Shown here: positions 26,388 through 35,486 of the stretch, one piece after another
How positions within the stretch are numbered: position 1 is the first letter of the stretch
How the letters are laid out: each line of letters opens with the position of its first letter
Assembly: GCA_028281165.1 (NCBI GenBank)
Contig: JANQKI010000062.1
Coordinates: 1 to 60,210 of the forward strand
Length of the DNA stretch: 60,210 bases
Origin: Opitutaceae bacterium
GTDB lineage: Bacteria; Verrucomicrobiota; Verrucomicrobiia; Opitutales; Opitutaceae
Direction of reading: 5' to 3'
Translations under genes and position numbers: made by a program
The notes under the pieces: generated by a model
Told to the model about the DNA's origin: nothing
Databases searched by the model: none
The model's input: only the letters and a program-made list of their open reading frames with translations

Positions 26388-26572
26388 ATGGGATGGACGT
26401 TGCGCTTGCTCGAACTGGATTTCCAGTTAATTCCTGCGATCTTCATCCTCTGGTTGAAGCCAATCCCCGACGGCGTGATGGCAGTTGAGTTTGGTTTTCC
26501 CACTCTTGCTATTCCTTGCTTTGGTGGAACAACCCAGTCATTCTTAGGTTCAAATGGAAAAGGTCGATAAAT

Positions 26573-26596
26573 GAGGTAGGCAATCTTCACTACCTC
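26573..26596. other. short hairpin upstream of small membrane protein gene
   Basis: GAGGTAG (26573-26579) and CTACCTC (26590-26596) form a 7-bp stem with a 10-nt loop in the gap between pyrE and the small membrane protein gene. No T-run follows. It may be an mRNA leader hairpin or an operator; nothing else supports either. Confidence 0.25.
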
Positions 26597-26631
26597 GCTT
26601 ATTTGACCCTAAAATTATCGAACTACTTCAA

Positions 26632-27000
26632 ATGGAAACCGAATCAGGAATAATGACGGGAAATTGGCTTTGGGGCGCCCTTTGGGTCTTTTATGCCTAC
26701 GTCTACGCTATCTATTTCGGCCATGTTCGGGATCGTTTCAAACCCGACTCGAAGTTCGTGAACCTACCTGGGTCTCCTGAACGGCTTTCAGCCAAACGAG
26801 TGTGGTGCTTTCGCTTTGCCGGTTTTATGGTGATTCCCACTTTCTTGGAAGCTATCCGCCCGAGTCTTTTCACTAGCGCGACTATTTCTCTCCTTCCCTG
26901 CGTTTTTGGCCTCTGGGTAATGCATGCCATTTGGCGAGAAGTGATGCGTTCGCAGATGCCAAAGTCGGCCCTGATTAAACAGGAACATAAGGGACTCTAG
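26632..27000 (+). CDS. small integral membrane protein, unknown
   Basis: A 122-residue protein with about three hydrophobic segments: residues 10-28 (WLWGALWVFYAYVYAIYF), 62-78 and 82-100. A charged loop lies between the first two. No family is recognised. An ATG at 26632 starts it; a second at 26653 (MTGNWLWG) is an equally good start. A strong hairpin at 27073-27100 follows and would end transcription. The gene is not linked to an obvious operon. Confidence 0.6.
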   Translation: METESGIMTGNWLWGALWVFYAYVYAIYFGHVRDRFKPDSKFVNLPGSPERLSAKRVWCFRFAGFMVIPTFLEAIRPSLFTSATISLLPCVFGLWVMHAIWREVMRSQMPKSALIKQEHKGL

Positions 27001-27072
27001 CTTTTGTGGGCTCTTAGCGGTTGATCTTTCAAATCCGCAACTCTCATCCTTTGATCGGATCTTAAAAAATAA

Positions 27073-27100
27073 GGCCGATCGCGTTTAAAACGGATCGGCC
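27073..27100. terminator. bidirectional terminator-like hairpin
   Basis: GGCCGATC (27073-27080) pairs with GATCGGCC (27093-27100) across a 12-nt loop that itself can close with a CG pair. It sits between the convergent stops at 27000 and 27121. AAAAAAT lies on the left and CTTAATT on the right, so it could serve both strands, although the plus-strand T-run is weak. Confidence 0.6.
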
Positions 27101-27120
27101 CTTAATTCACCTGTCTAGGA

Positions 27121-27774
27121 CTAGTCGACTGGGCTGAAGCCCAGCCGCACGTCGGATTTGAGAACAATTACCTGCATTTCCGCGTACTCCTCGGAAATGT
27201 TAACTCGAAGCTTAAGGCAGTTGTACTTCGAGAACTTGGAAAAGATTATATCGTAGCCTTTGTTTTCTATAACGCGCATTGAATCGTCCCCACAAGGTCC
27301 CCTCATCTCGAAAAGAAAGGCGACGCCCGATGGATGGCTGTTTATGCTGACGTTCACTTCCTCAACGTCGCGACAGAACTTCGAGATCAATGTGAAATCC
27401 TCGGCCAACTGAACTAGGTAAAGCGAGGCCTGGCTGTCCATGTTGGCCTCGTTGTCTTCCTCTTTGAGTCGCGACTCCACTTCGTAGGGAATCTTCAATC
27501 CGTGCAGGCGTTCACGAGCCCAGCCTTTGACTGCCTTTGAGCAGGTGGTTTTGGTCAAGTTCTCGCCATCCACATACTTTGCGTTGGCCTGATGGAATTG
27601 TTTTAGGCTGGCAGAAGCTAATTTGATCTCGGTTTCTGCCTGGTCATCCGAACCCAGCAGAGTTGAAAGCTGTTCGATGGTCTCTCCGAGACCTATCTTA
27701 TTATCGCCCGGTTCAGAGGTCAGCAGGGCTCCTTGTCCTGACGATAGCCCCAGTCTTGGTTTCTTTTTTTCCAT
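27121..27774 (-). CDS. soluble protein of unknown function
   Basis: A 217-residue, acidic, soluble protein without signal peptide or membrane helices. The N-terminal 40 residues look disordered. A helical part (about 45-115) and a mixed alpha/beta part (about 115-215) follow, with FLFEMRGPCGDDSMRVIENK near residue 160 as the most distinctive stretch. No family is recognised. The length, codon use and a terminator hairpin at its end support it as a real gene. It is transcribed alone. Confidence 0.6.
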   Translation of the reverse strand: MEKKKPRLGLSSGQGALLTSEPGDNKIGLGETIEQLSTLLGSDDQAETEIKLASASLKQFHQANAKYVDGENLTKTTCSKAVKGWARERLHGLKIPYEVESRLKEEDNEANMDSQASLYLVQLAEDFTLISKFCRDVEEVNVSINSHPSGVAFLFEMRGPCGDDSMRVIENKGYDIIFSKFSKYNCLKLRVNISEEYAEMQVIVLKSDVRLGFSPVD

Positions 27775-28305
27775 ATTCAGGCTGTAATGATAGTTGTTGG
27801 TTCCTTTTCTTATGTTGTTTCTCGCTTAAAGTTATCTGATCGAATGTCTTGGAATTATGGATATGAATAATGGAATGGCGCGGTTCGGTAGCGCACTGCT
27901 TCGAGCCAAATCTATTTTAGGCCATAAGGCGGCCTTTCCGCTAGGACCAGAGGACGAAAAAAACGAAAAAAAAGCTCTGTATGCGAAAATCGACTACGAA
28001 AGGATGAGCTTGATGCCTCAATGGAATAGAGGCTTTTGCTCACGATTATGGGTAAGGTTGGCCTTGCTTTAGCGAGTTCACTACTCCCTTCCCTTGAGCG
28101 TGCTCTTGGATTGCTCCCTTAACCAGGCATCCGTTTCTTCCGGAATCAGCTAATTGAGAGCTTTGTGGGGGCAATCCGAGTCAAATCGGAGATATTTGAT
28201 TATCAGCTAGCGACACCTGGATTCGCTGCCATCCCATCTTATTGTGCTGGTCAGAGTCCTCTTGGTGTCATAGACACTGGCTTTTATTTTCAGTTTTCCC
28301 GACTT
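27775..28305. other. intergenic region
   Basis: This 531-bp gap lies between the divergent unknown gene and the oxidoreductase gene. A 71-codon frame at 27857-28072 has no recognisable product and low-complexity basic content. The upstream extension of the oxidoreductase frame to a GTG at 28165 is not supported by family length. I saw no RNA gene or repeat. Confidence 0.4.
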
Positions 28306-29421
28306 ATGAGTACCTCAGATGGAATGACTTACGATCCCGCTGGCGCCTCGAAGCAAGTTGTCGAGCCCGGTGAATTTGTCTTCTCGGTCGCAAGACTGGA
28401 TCATGCCCACATAAATGGAATGACCGGGGCCCTTAAGCGAGCAGGCGGTGTGTTGAAGAGCGTTTACGATATAGAACCTGAGAGGGCCAAGGTGTTCAAG
28501 GAGGCCAACCCTGAAGTTGAGATTGTGGATACGCTCGAACGGATTCTGGAAGACGATTCAGTTCACTGCGTCGCAGGCGCGGCAATTCCCAACGAGCGGG
28601 CTGAGATGGGGATGAGCGTTATGGAAGCAGGCAAAGATTACTTTACCGATAAGAGCCCCTTTACCACCCTTGAACAACTCTCCGCCGTACGACAAAAAGT
28701 CGCCGATACAAATCGCAAGTACATGGTCTATTTTAGCGAGCGGCTTCATAACGCCCCCACCTATCAAGCTGGAGAGATGGCGCGGAACGGAGTGATTGGG
28801 GATGTTTTGCAAGTTTTGGTGATGGCTCCTCATCGCCTAAGCAAGCCGAATCGCCCGGAGTGGTTTTTCGACAAGGAAAAGTATGGTGGCATCCTTACCG
28901 ATATCGGGAGTCACCAGTTCGAGCAAATGCTTTATATTTCTGGAGCTAGCGATGCGGAAATAAACTTCGCCAGAGTAGATAATTTTGCGAATGCGGATAG
29001 ACCAGGACTAGAGGATTTTGGCGAGGCGTCATTAAAAGTGGATACAGGAGCCTCATGTTATTGTCGCATCGACTGGTTTACGCCAGATGCTTCACGCATC
29101 TGGGGCGATGGGCGACTTTTTATTCTTGGGGCAAAGGGCTATATGGAAGTCAGAAAATACTTGGATGTAGGCCGACCCGAAAACTCAGCGAGCATCACGC
29201 TTGTGACGCATAACGAAGAAACAGTGATTCCGTTCGAAGGTCCGCAGCACTTTCCTTTTTTTGGCGATCTTATTCTCGATATCCTCAACCGTACTGAAAA
29301 TGCTATGACACAGGAGCACGTTTTCAAGGCGGCTGAGCTTTCCATGAAGGCTCAGGAGATAGCGGATGCCGCTCGAGGAGAAAGTTCAGATCGATCTTCT
29401 GAGAGAGTATCCAACAATTGA
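28306..29421 (+). CDS. Gfo/Idh/MocA family oxidoreductase
   Basis: About 371 residues. A Rossmann-type N-terminal half shows 'KSVYDIEPERAKVFKEANPE' and the catalytic-type segment MEAGKDYFTDKSPFTTLEQL, in which the DKSP lysine matches the EKP lysine of the family. The C-terminal half has the substrate-side motif 'GGILTDIGSHQFEQMLY' with the conserved D-x-x-x-H. The frame extends up to a GTG at 28165, but the ATG at 28306 gives normal family length. The first nucleotide-binding glycine loop is less clear than in the homologue at 24775. Substrate unknown. A REP pair begins one base after the stop codon. Confidence 0.85.
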   Translation: MSTSDGMTYDPAGASKQVVEPGEFVFSVARLDHAHINGMTGALKRAGGVLKSVYDIEPERAKVFKEANPEVEIVDTLERILEDDSVHCVAGAAIPNERAEMGMSVMEAGKDYFTDKSPFTTLEQLSAVRQKVADTNRKYMVYFSERLHNAPTYQAGEMARNGVIGDVLQVLVMAPHRLSKPNRPEWFFDKEKYGGILTDIGSHQFEQMLYISGASDAEINFARVDNFANADRPGLEDFGEASLKVDTGASCYCRIDWFTPDASRIWGDGRLFILGAKGYMEVRKYLDVGRPENSASITLVTHNEETVIPFEGPQHFPFFGDLILDILNRTENAMTQEHVFKAAELSMKAQEIADAARGESSDRSSERVSNN

Positions 29422-29502
29422 TGTAGGAGCGGCTTTATGCCGCGATAATACTTCCACATCTTTTTTGAATGACTTTCATCGCGGCATAAAGCCGCTCCTA
29501 CA
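29422..29502. repeat. perfect inverted REP pair (REPIN-like)
   Basis: The 25-bp arm at 29422-29446 is repeated as an exact inverted copy at 29478-29502, with 31 bp between. Each arm contains GTAG followed by a small hairpin (GCGGC, loop TTTAT, GCCGC). Two REPs in opposite orientation with a 5' GTAG are the structure of REPINs, which are moved by RAYT (REP-associated tyrosine) transposases. It begins directly after the stop of the oxidoreductase gene, the usual extragenic location. Confidence 0.85.
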
Positions 29503-29592
29503 GGCAAAGACGTCCATCAAGTCTCATCTTTTGGACACTCTCTGAAATAATTACAGCGTGACTCTTCCCCTGATTCGTGGGAAACCGTTGGT

Positions 29593-30384
29593 GTGGTTTA
29601 CTACGATGCCCATTGCCATTTGCAGGACGAAAGGTTGCGGCCTTTCATCGATGAAACCTTGGCGGGCTACGAAGAGCTTTCAGTAAAACGGGCGGTTGTT
29701 AATGGAACTTGCGAGGCCGATTGGTCTTTGGTAACGGACCTGGCAAACCAGTCTCAGCTGATAAAGCCTTCTTTTGGACTACACCCCTGGTTTGTCAAAG
29801 ATCGTAGCGATAATTGGAAAGAGGCGCTCGTCTCCCACCTGGCAAATGAAGAAGCCGCAATTGGAGAGATCGGTCTTGATCGATGGATTGAAGGCTATGA
29901 CATCGATGCTCAGAAAGAGATCTTCCTGTGGCAACTACGATTGGCAGCCGAGGGGAATCGGCCAGTTTCGATCCACTGCCTAAAAGCCTGGGGATTGCTC
30001 TACGATCTTTTTAAAAAGGAGTCTCTTCCACAGCGAGGCTTTCTGCTTCATTCGTACGGTGGTCCTGCTGAAATGGTTAAGCCATTAGCGAAGTTGGGAG
30101 CCTGTTTTTCGTTTTCAGGCTATTTCGCTCTGGATCGAAAAGAAAAAGCTCGCGAAGTCTTTCTTCAGGTTCCGACGGATCGATTTCTGGTCGAGACGGA
30201 TGCCCCTGATATGCTTGGTCCTAATCAGTGCATGTATAAGGAAATACATGACGCTGAAGAAAACCAAATCAGTCATCCATTGAACATTGTTCGGATTTAC
30301 TCCTTTGCGGCCGAAATGTTCGGGCTATCGGAGGAACGATTTGCTACTGTTGTGGCCGAGAATTTCCACCGTTTCTTCGATTGA
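29593..30384 (+). CDS. TatD family metal-dependent hydrolase
   Basis: A 263-residue TatD-type hydrolase (nuclease/deoxyribonuclease-like TIM barrel). Metal ligands are visible: DAHCH at residues 5-9, the glutamate in GEIGLD, IHC near 127, LHSY near 152 and the aspartate in VETDAP. All the core ligands are therefore present. The start is a GTG at 29593, directly ahead of the first strand. A second-half segment (QCMYKEIHDAEENQISHP) is longer than in classical TatD. The substrate is unknown. A 95-bp gap separates it from the next gene. Confidence 0.9.
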   Translation: MVYYDAHCHLQDERLRPFIDETLAGYEELSVKRAVVNGTCEADWSLVTDLANQSQLIKPSFGLHPWFVKDRSDNWKEALVSHLANEEAAIGEIGLDRWIEGYDIDAQKEIFLWQLRLAAEGNRPVSIHCLKAWGLLYDLFKKESLPQRGFLLHSYGGPAEMVKPLAKLGACFSFSGYFALDRKEKAREVFLQVPTDRFLVETDAPDMLGPNQCMYKEIHDAEENQISHPLNIVRIYSFAAEMFGLSEERFATVVAENFHRFFD

Positions 30385-30479
30385 TGGGTTTGGGATCGGT
30401 ATTAGATTCTTTAAATTCCCTCTATCCTTCGCCAAACAGTAACACAGGGGTAACATAATTTTTGTAGCTTGTGAGCTTA

Positions 30480-31982
30480 ATGAGAACAGAGCCTACACTT
30501 TTTGCATTAGTTTGCTGGTTATTGTCTCCTTGGCTCTCTTTGGCCCAGGATGCTGAAACCCGCCGTGTGGCTTTGGCCGAACTATTGGAAGAAGGGATCT
30601 ATCTACAGGAGGCGAAAGGGGATCTTGAGGGAGCTATGGCCGTGTATAGGAAGTTGCAGGCGCAGAGCGAAGTGGACCGTCAGTTTGCGGCCGAGGCGCA
30701 GTATAGATTAGCTACCTGTTATTTGGAAAAAGGCGAGAGACTGGCGGCTGTAGAATCCTTCGAGAAACTAGTGAACCTCTATGCCGACCAAGCGAAATGG
30801 GTCGAGGCGGCCCTTGAATACTTGCCCAAAGAATTTGAGCCGAACTATATTCCCTGGAGTCCTGGGGAAAGAACTGTGCTTAAGTGGCGGATGCCTACGG
30901 GCGCGCCTATAGGACAAATGGTCTACACGGTCGAAGAGGGAGAACGTGAGGGCGTCGCCTTTTGGAAGTTTAGCGGTCATGGCTATATTTCCCAGCGATT
31001 GCATCTCGTCACAGAAGTCGAAAAAATCAGTCTAGAGCCGCTTCACTCCCATTTTTATCAAACTTTGAGTGGCATGTTCTATTCGCAGTTCAAGGATGGT
31101 GAAATAATCACACTCGATACTCGGGATGACACGGAGAAGAAAGTGGTAACCGAAGGGCGAGTATATGATTTTCTGCAATTTCTTTTTATGCTGAGACAGA
31201 TCTCTCCCGAGATTGGAGGCAGGATTGAGCTTCCGGTTTACAGTCCGACTGAGAAAATTTCCCGTTTAGTTCCCATTGAAGTAATAGGAAATGAAATTTT
31301 GGATACTAAAATAGGTCAATTGGAAGCCTATAAAATAAAGTCGAAATACGAAGGAATAGAAGCTACGTATTGGATATCCAATGATGAGAAACGTCGATTG
31401 CTGAAGGTCCAAATGGGCGGTCTCGAAGGAAGCATTGTTCGATTCGAGAAGATAAACTACGGTCAATTCAAGGTCTATCACGGCGAGAATAGCCTCTACT
31501 CTATCGAGTATCCGGAATCTTGGGATATAATGAATTCATTCGTTTTGCAAAAGACCGACATTGATCGTATTTTCTTTCTAGATCCGAAAACTCCCGACGA
31601 GAGTTATCTATATTCGAGACGCATAGATACTCATAATTTCGAAGAAGAGTTAAGCCTCGATGAGGATATCGCTATGGATCAGATTGCTGATTCCATTCTA
31701 TCAATCTATGGAAAAAGAATTTCCAGTTTCGAACTTCTCGGCGATGGAATCGAGAGTCTAACAATCGATGATCGTCCTGCTCGTTTGTTTCTGGCGAAAG
31801 GCGAAGATAATGGGGAAAAAATCAAATTCATGAGAGGAGTGATCTCCCATAACGATATGCTCTTTCACTTCTCCTGTCGCAAACGAGAGGCGGATTTCGA
31901 TGAATCCATTGACGTTTACCGACAGATATTCAATTCCATTAGATTTAGGCAGGAGGATATTGCCGTGAAGGGAGAAAGCTGA
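30480..31982 (+). CDS. secreted TPR-DUF3108-PsbP-like protein (first paralogue)
   Basis: About 500 residues. A signal peptide covers the first 23 residues (TLFALVCWLLSPWLSLAQ). TPR-like helices run to about residue 115, with LLEEGIYLQEAKGDLEGAM. A DUF3108-like beta domain follows, ending in the typical 'YWISNDEKRRLLKVQMG'. The C-terminal 160 residues start with YSIEYPESWDI and resemble a PsbP/DUF1795-like fold. I place the start at the ATG 30480, since the GTG at 30471 adds only three residues. A close paralogue follows after 3 bp, then a histidine kinase and a response regulator. A periplasmic sensing or accessory role for that two-component system is inferred from context only. Confidence 0.75.
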   Translation: MRTEPTLFALVCWLLSPWLSLAQDAETRRVALAELLEEGIYLQEAKGDLEGAMAVYRKLQAQSEVDRQFAAEAQYRLATCYLEKGERLAAVESFEKLVNLYADQAKWVEAALEYLPKEFEPNYIPWSPGERTVLKWRMPTGAPIGQMVYTVEEGEREGVAFWKFSGHGYISQRLHLVTEVEKISLEPLHSHFYQTLSGMFYSQFKDGEIITLDTRDDTEKKVVTEGRVYDFLQFLFMLRQISPEIGGRIELPVYSPTEKISRLVPIEVIGNEILDTKIGQLEAYKIKSKYEGIEATYWISNDEKRRLLKVQMGGLEGSIVRFEKINYGQFKVYHGENSLYSIEYPESWDIMNSFVLQKTDIDRIFFLDPKTPDESYLYSRRIDTHNFEEELSLDEDIAMDQIADSILSIYGKRISSFELLGDGIESLTIDDRPARLFLAKGEDNGEKIKFMRGVISHNDMLFHFSCRKREADFDESIDVYRQIFNSIRFRQEDIAVKGES

Positions 31983-31985
31983 GAT

Positions 31986-33647
31986 ATGACTAGAACCTAT
32001 CCCAACCCTTGTCTTGGCGCCGCTGAGAGCAGTTTTGGTTCAGAGCAAGGCGTGCTTGAAAAGCGAATACCTATCGGTATTTGTTTTCAAACAGAACGCA
32101 GCTCTGGGCCAAAAGAGCCTCAGCCCCAAAGGGTTTCTCGCGCAACGGCGTTCAAGACAAGGGTTGGGATAGGTTCTAACCTGAAAAGAAGCGCCCGATT
32201 CGTTTCCCTTTGTTTTCTGATTTGCAATATTCTCAGTTCTGAAAATGTGTATTCACAAATTAATGCAGATATTGTCTCAATGGACGATGCGCTTGAAGAA
32301 GCAGTCTATCTTCAGGAAGCGAAAGGAGATCTAGATGGAGCGATCGTTTTATTCAATCGGATTGTTGAAAGCGATAAAGCTGCTCGTCCGCTTGCGGCGG
32401 AAGCTCAGTTTAGACTAGCTGTTTGCTTGTTGGAGTCGGGCTTGGAAAATCGGGCTATGAAGACTCTCGAAACGCTTGTCGATCAGTTCCCCGATCAAAC
32501 TGTGTGGGTTGAAGCTGCCCTAAAGCGTTTGCCGCGAGAATTCGAGCCAACGATTGTTCCTTGGAAGGATGGGGAGCGGCTCGCGTTCGAGGTGCGTAAT
32601 TCGAACAACAATATCGTTGGTGTATCCACATTTGTGATCCGCGCTTCAGACGATGGGGAAAATGCGACTTGGAATGCATTCCATTCCGAAGTTATTGACA
32701 GCGTGGTTTTTCACGCATTTGTGGCCTTTGATCAGCTTTCCTTCAAGCCAACAAAAGGAGCGATGTCTCACAGTATTTTGGGCAAGGCAAAGAGCGAATA
32801 TCGTGACCAGGAAATAGTCGCTTCCTATGAAGGGCACGATGGGGAGAGATCATATTCCTTTGAGGGAAAGGTGTTGGATAACGAGCAAGCAATCTATTTT
32901 CTTAGGCAGCTGCCAATCGAGGTTGGTTTCAAAACGGAATTCAGAGTTTTTGTCGCCCTGTCTGGAGTCGTTGCCACCATCGGGGCGGAAATCAAGAGTG
33001 TTGAAAAACTGGATACAATATTTGGTGAAATCGAGACCTATCGTGTTGCGCTGAATGTCATGGGATCCATTCAGACCTACTGGATTTCTGCGGACGCCTT
33101 AAGGAGATTCGTTAAAATGGAGATAAGCGGAATGGTTGCCATCCTTTCAAATTCCCAGTTGCTGGATGAAAACGGTATGGCTCACTTCACAAACGAGGAA
33201 CTAGGCTATTCGATCGGCTATCCTGGCGCCTGGACATTTGTAGAGAGGTCGAACCCGGGAAAGGGCAATCTTCAACGGATTAACTTTGGATGGCCGCAAA
33301 AGCAAATTTCATGCGGTTTGGTCGTCAGATCGGCCAAAAACACTGGTGAAAATCTTGCTACTGAAGTTGAAAAGCTGGCCCAAGAATCCCTTGAGCAGAA
33401 CTTAAGGGCTCTCCATAATTGTCAGTTGATAGAAGGCACTTGGCAGGAACTGATGCTAGGAGAGGTTCCGGCTCGCAGTTTTTCCGCCAAGCATGAGTCG
33501 AGGGGGGGGGCAAGGAAATATTATAGAGGAGTGGCTTACGATGGCGAACGCGTCTTTATTTTTACAGGGCGCTCTAAGCCAGAGGATTTCGATGTTTTCG
33601 AGCGAGAGTGCGCTAGGATCTTCAAGTCGATCCGGATGCATCTTTAG
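31986..33647 (+). CDS. secreted TPR-DUF3108-PsbP-like protein (second paralogue), with in-frame element insertion at the N-terminus
   Basis: The frame is 553 codons, but residues 3-64 derive from an inserted palindromic element (31991-32178). Without those 62 codons the protein starts MTNLKRSARF and runs directly into a signal peptide (FVSLCFLICNILS, ending VYSQ). The mature part has the same TPR, DUF3108-like and PsbP-like layout as the gene before it, including ALEEAVYLQEAKGDLDGAI. In the present sequence the signal peptide would begin near residue 66, which should impair export unless an internal start is used. A run of nine G at 33502-33510 lies in the last domain. The gene is 3 bp after its paralogue and 3 bp before the kinase. 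Confidence 0.75.
   Translation: MTRTYPNPCLGAAESSFGSEQGVLEKRIPIGICFQTERSSGPKEPQPQRVSRATAFKTRVGIGSNLKRSARFVSLCFLICNILSSENVYSQINADIVSMDDALEEAVYLQEAKGDLDGAIVLFNRIVESDKAARPLAAEAQFRLAVCLLESGLENRAMKTLETLVDQFPDQTVWVEAALKRLPREFEPTIVPWKDGERLAFEVRNSNNNIVGVSTFVIRASDDGENATWNAFHSEVIDSVVFHAFVAFDQLSFKPTKGAMSHSILGKAKSEYRDQEIVASYEGHDGERSYSFEGKVLDNEQAIYFLRQLPIEVGFKTEFRVFVALSGVVATIGAEIKSVEKLDTIFGEIETYRVALNVMGSIQTYWISADALRRFVKMEISGMVAILSNSQLLDENGMAHFTNEELGYSIGYPGAWTFVERSNPGKGNLQRINFGWPQKQISCGLVVRSAKNTGENLATEVEKLAQESLEQNLRALHNCQLIEGTWQELMLGEVPARSFSAKHESRGGARKYYRGVAYDGERVFIFTGRSKPEDFDVFERECARIFKSIRMHL
31991..32178. mobile_element. TA-flanked palindromic MITE-like element
   Basis: The arms TAGAACCTATCCC... at 31991-32016 and their exact inverted copy at 32153-32178 are 26 bp long including TA at both ends. 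The interior also pairs loosely. Element plus one TA is 186 bp, exactly 62 codons. No transposase frame is present. TA target duplication is the signature of the IS630/Tc1-mariner superfamily, so a MITE of that group is the best reading. Confidence 0.8.
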
Positions 33648-33650
33648 GCT

Positions 33651-35486
33651 ATGGGTTTCCTGGGAAATTCGTATTCAGAGGGATTTGGCCAGAGAAACAT
33701 CTGGATAACGCTTTCATTGCTTACCGCTGCGGTGCTTGCGCCAACCGTATGTGTTCTCTGGCTTGTGCAAAAGGCGGCTCGGAATGAACGACTTGCTGTG
33801 ATTAGCCTCCTCGAAGAAACAAGAGCTAACCAGGTCGCGTTAGGGATTGAGCGTGTGCAAAATTATGTCAGGGACTTGACGGACTCCAGTCGATCTCTGA
33901 CCTTGGACACACCACCTTCCGTCAGCTTTTTCAAGCTAGTCGAAGCTGGCTTTGCTGAAAGCGTCATTGTTAGAGACCAGGATAAAAACCTTCTCTATCC
34001 AAATTTAGGTTCAAGTATTCAAAATTTGGGTTCAAATAACGAAACTGCCGATGCAAGCAGGATTTTGAATGAGATACGAGCCCTCATTAAGGCTGGCGAA
34101 ATTGAAGAGCCCTTGCGAAAGATTGGCGCTATCCTTAATGATGAAAAGCAGTATGGCGCATACATTCTGCCAGACGGCCGTCATGCTATCCCGATGATGG
34201 CTATGATAGTTGTCGAGTTGACCGAAATGCTGGAAAATGGTCTTTCAGGGCAAGTAGAAGATCTTGGCAGAATCGTAAAAAACTACTCGATACGAATACC
34301 GTCATCTCAGAGACGCTTCTTTTTGAGAAAGTATTTGTCGCATCAAGAGGATTCGTTGGCTAGCAAGCTCCTTTACGCCGAAACCATTGCGATACAGTGG
34401 CAAGGTGGTAATCAAGAAAACAATACAGATAAATCGAAAGGGAATTTTATTCTTCTACCTGTCGATTCGAGTTTGAACCTCGATTTGCTGATTAGCCGTG
34501 AAACTTTCCAAACCAGGGTAAATGATCATCTTTCAGCCGGCATATCTACCGATGATGGAAAAACGCGATTGATTGTTCTTAGGAGCGATGCGGTTGTTGA
34601 AAAGGGCGTGGAATTGATAGCTAAAGATATGGGAGGCGTTCTAAGCGGTTGGAAGGTATCTCTATTCGCTGATTCAGCTAGAGCTTTGGAGGACGTCAAT
34701 TCGCACGTTATCTTATACGTTTGGGTTGGTTTGCTTGTTATCGCCATTTCCTTATCTTTGATGATTGTCGTGATCGCGCTGATACGGAAACAGTCAAGCG
34801 TGGCGCAGCTAAAGAATGATTTGGTGGCCACCGTTTCTCACGAGCTCAAGACGCCTGTCGCTTCCATTCGATTGCTGGTTGACACGCTGCTCGACGAAAA
34901 GAAAGACGATTCAAACCGAACTAAGGAATACTTGGAGCTTATTTCTAAGGAGAACAAGCGTTTGGGCGGATTGATTGAGAACTTTCTTTCTTTTTCGCGA
35001 ATGGAGAGAAACAAAAACAGTTTCATGCTTCAGCCCTCTTCCGTGAACGACCTTGTTTCAGAGACCGTTGCGACCTTTCAAGATCGATTTGCGAATCGGA
35101 AATTGGATCTGTCCGTCGATGTGGAGGAGGGGATTAGCCCCGTCAAGGCCGACGCGGAGGCCTTGCAGACGGCTTTGGGGAATTTGCTCGAGAACGCCTA
35201 CAAGTATAGTGGGGATGAAAAGCGAATTTCCCTAAAGGCTCGAAATGGGAATGGAAGCGTTGCCTTTGAAGTGAAGGATAATGGAATTGGCATCGCTAAA
35301 AAGGACCAAAGGAAGGTCTTCCATCGTTTCTACCAAGGAAATCGAAAACTGTCCGGCCACGTGGGCGGTGTTGGTCTTGGACTTAGTATCGTGTCGTTTA
35401 TAGTATCCAAGCATAAAGGACGGATAGAGTTGGAAAGCGAGGAGGGGGAGGGCAGCTTATTTAGGCTGATTATTCCAAATGCATAG
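33651..35486 (+). CDS. sensor histidine kinase
   Basis: A 611-residue membrane kinase. A first membrane helix lies at about residues 18-40, a large periplasmic sensor region of about 310 residues follows, and a second helix lies at about 353-380. The cytoplasmic part has a HisKA domain with the phospho-accepting H397 in 'ATVSHELKTPVASIRLL', then an HATPase_c domain with the N box 'LGNLLENAYKYSG', the G1 box 'VKDNGIGI' and the G2 box GGVGLGLSIV. No HAMP domain is clear. It starts 3 bp after the second TPR-DUF3108 protein and overlaps the response regulator by 8 bp. This strongly suggests that those secreted proteins serve the same pathway. Confidence 0.94.
   Translation: MGFLGNSYSEGFGQRNIWITLSLLTAAVLAPTVCVLWLVQKAARNERLAVISLLEETRANQVALGIERVQNYVRDLTDSSRSLTLDTPPSVSFFKLVEAGFAESVIVRDQDKNLLYPNLGSSIQNLGSNNETADASRILNEIRALIKAGEIEEPLRKIGAILNDEKQYGAYILPDGRHAIPMMAMIVVELTEMLENGLSGQVEDLGRIVKNYSIRIPSSQRRFFLRKYLSHQEDSLASKLLYAETIAIQWQGGNQENNTDKSKGNFILLPVDSSLNLDLLISRETFQTRVNDHLSAGISTDDGKTRLIVLRSDAVVEKGVELIAKDMGGVLSGWKVSLFADSARALEDVNSHVILYVWVGLLVIAISLSLMIVVIALIRKQSSVAQLKNDLVATVSHELKTPVASIRLLVDTLLDEKKDDSNRTKEYLELISKENKRLGGLIENFLSFSRMERNKNSFMLQPSSVNDLVSETVATFQDRFANRKLDLSVDVEEGISPVKADAEALQTALGNLLENAYKYSGDEKRISLKARNGNGSVAFEVKDNGIGIAKKDQRKVFHRFYQGNRKLSGHVGGVGLGLSIVSFIVSKHKGRIELESEEGEGSLFRLIIPNA

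Noticed and set aside
26069..26590. A 173-codon minus-strand frame overlapping pyrE
   Set aside because: Most of it is another frame of the well-supported pyrE gene; the part beyond it has no recognisable sequence.
27857..28072. A 71-codon plus-strand frame
   Set aside because: No family, low-complexity basic content, no ribosome site and no operon partner.
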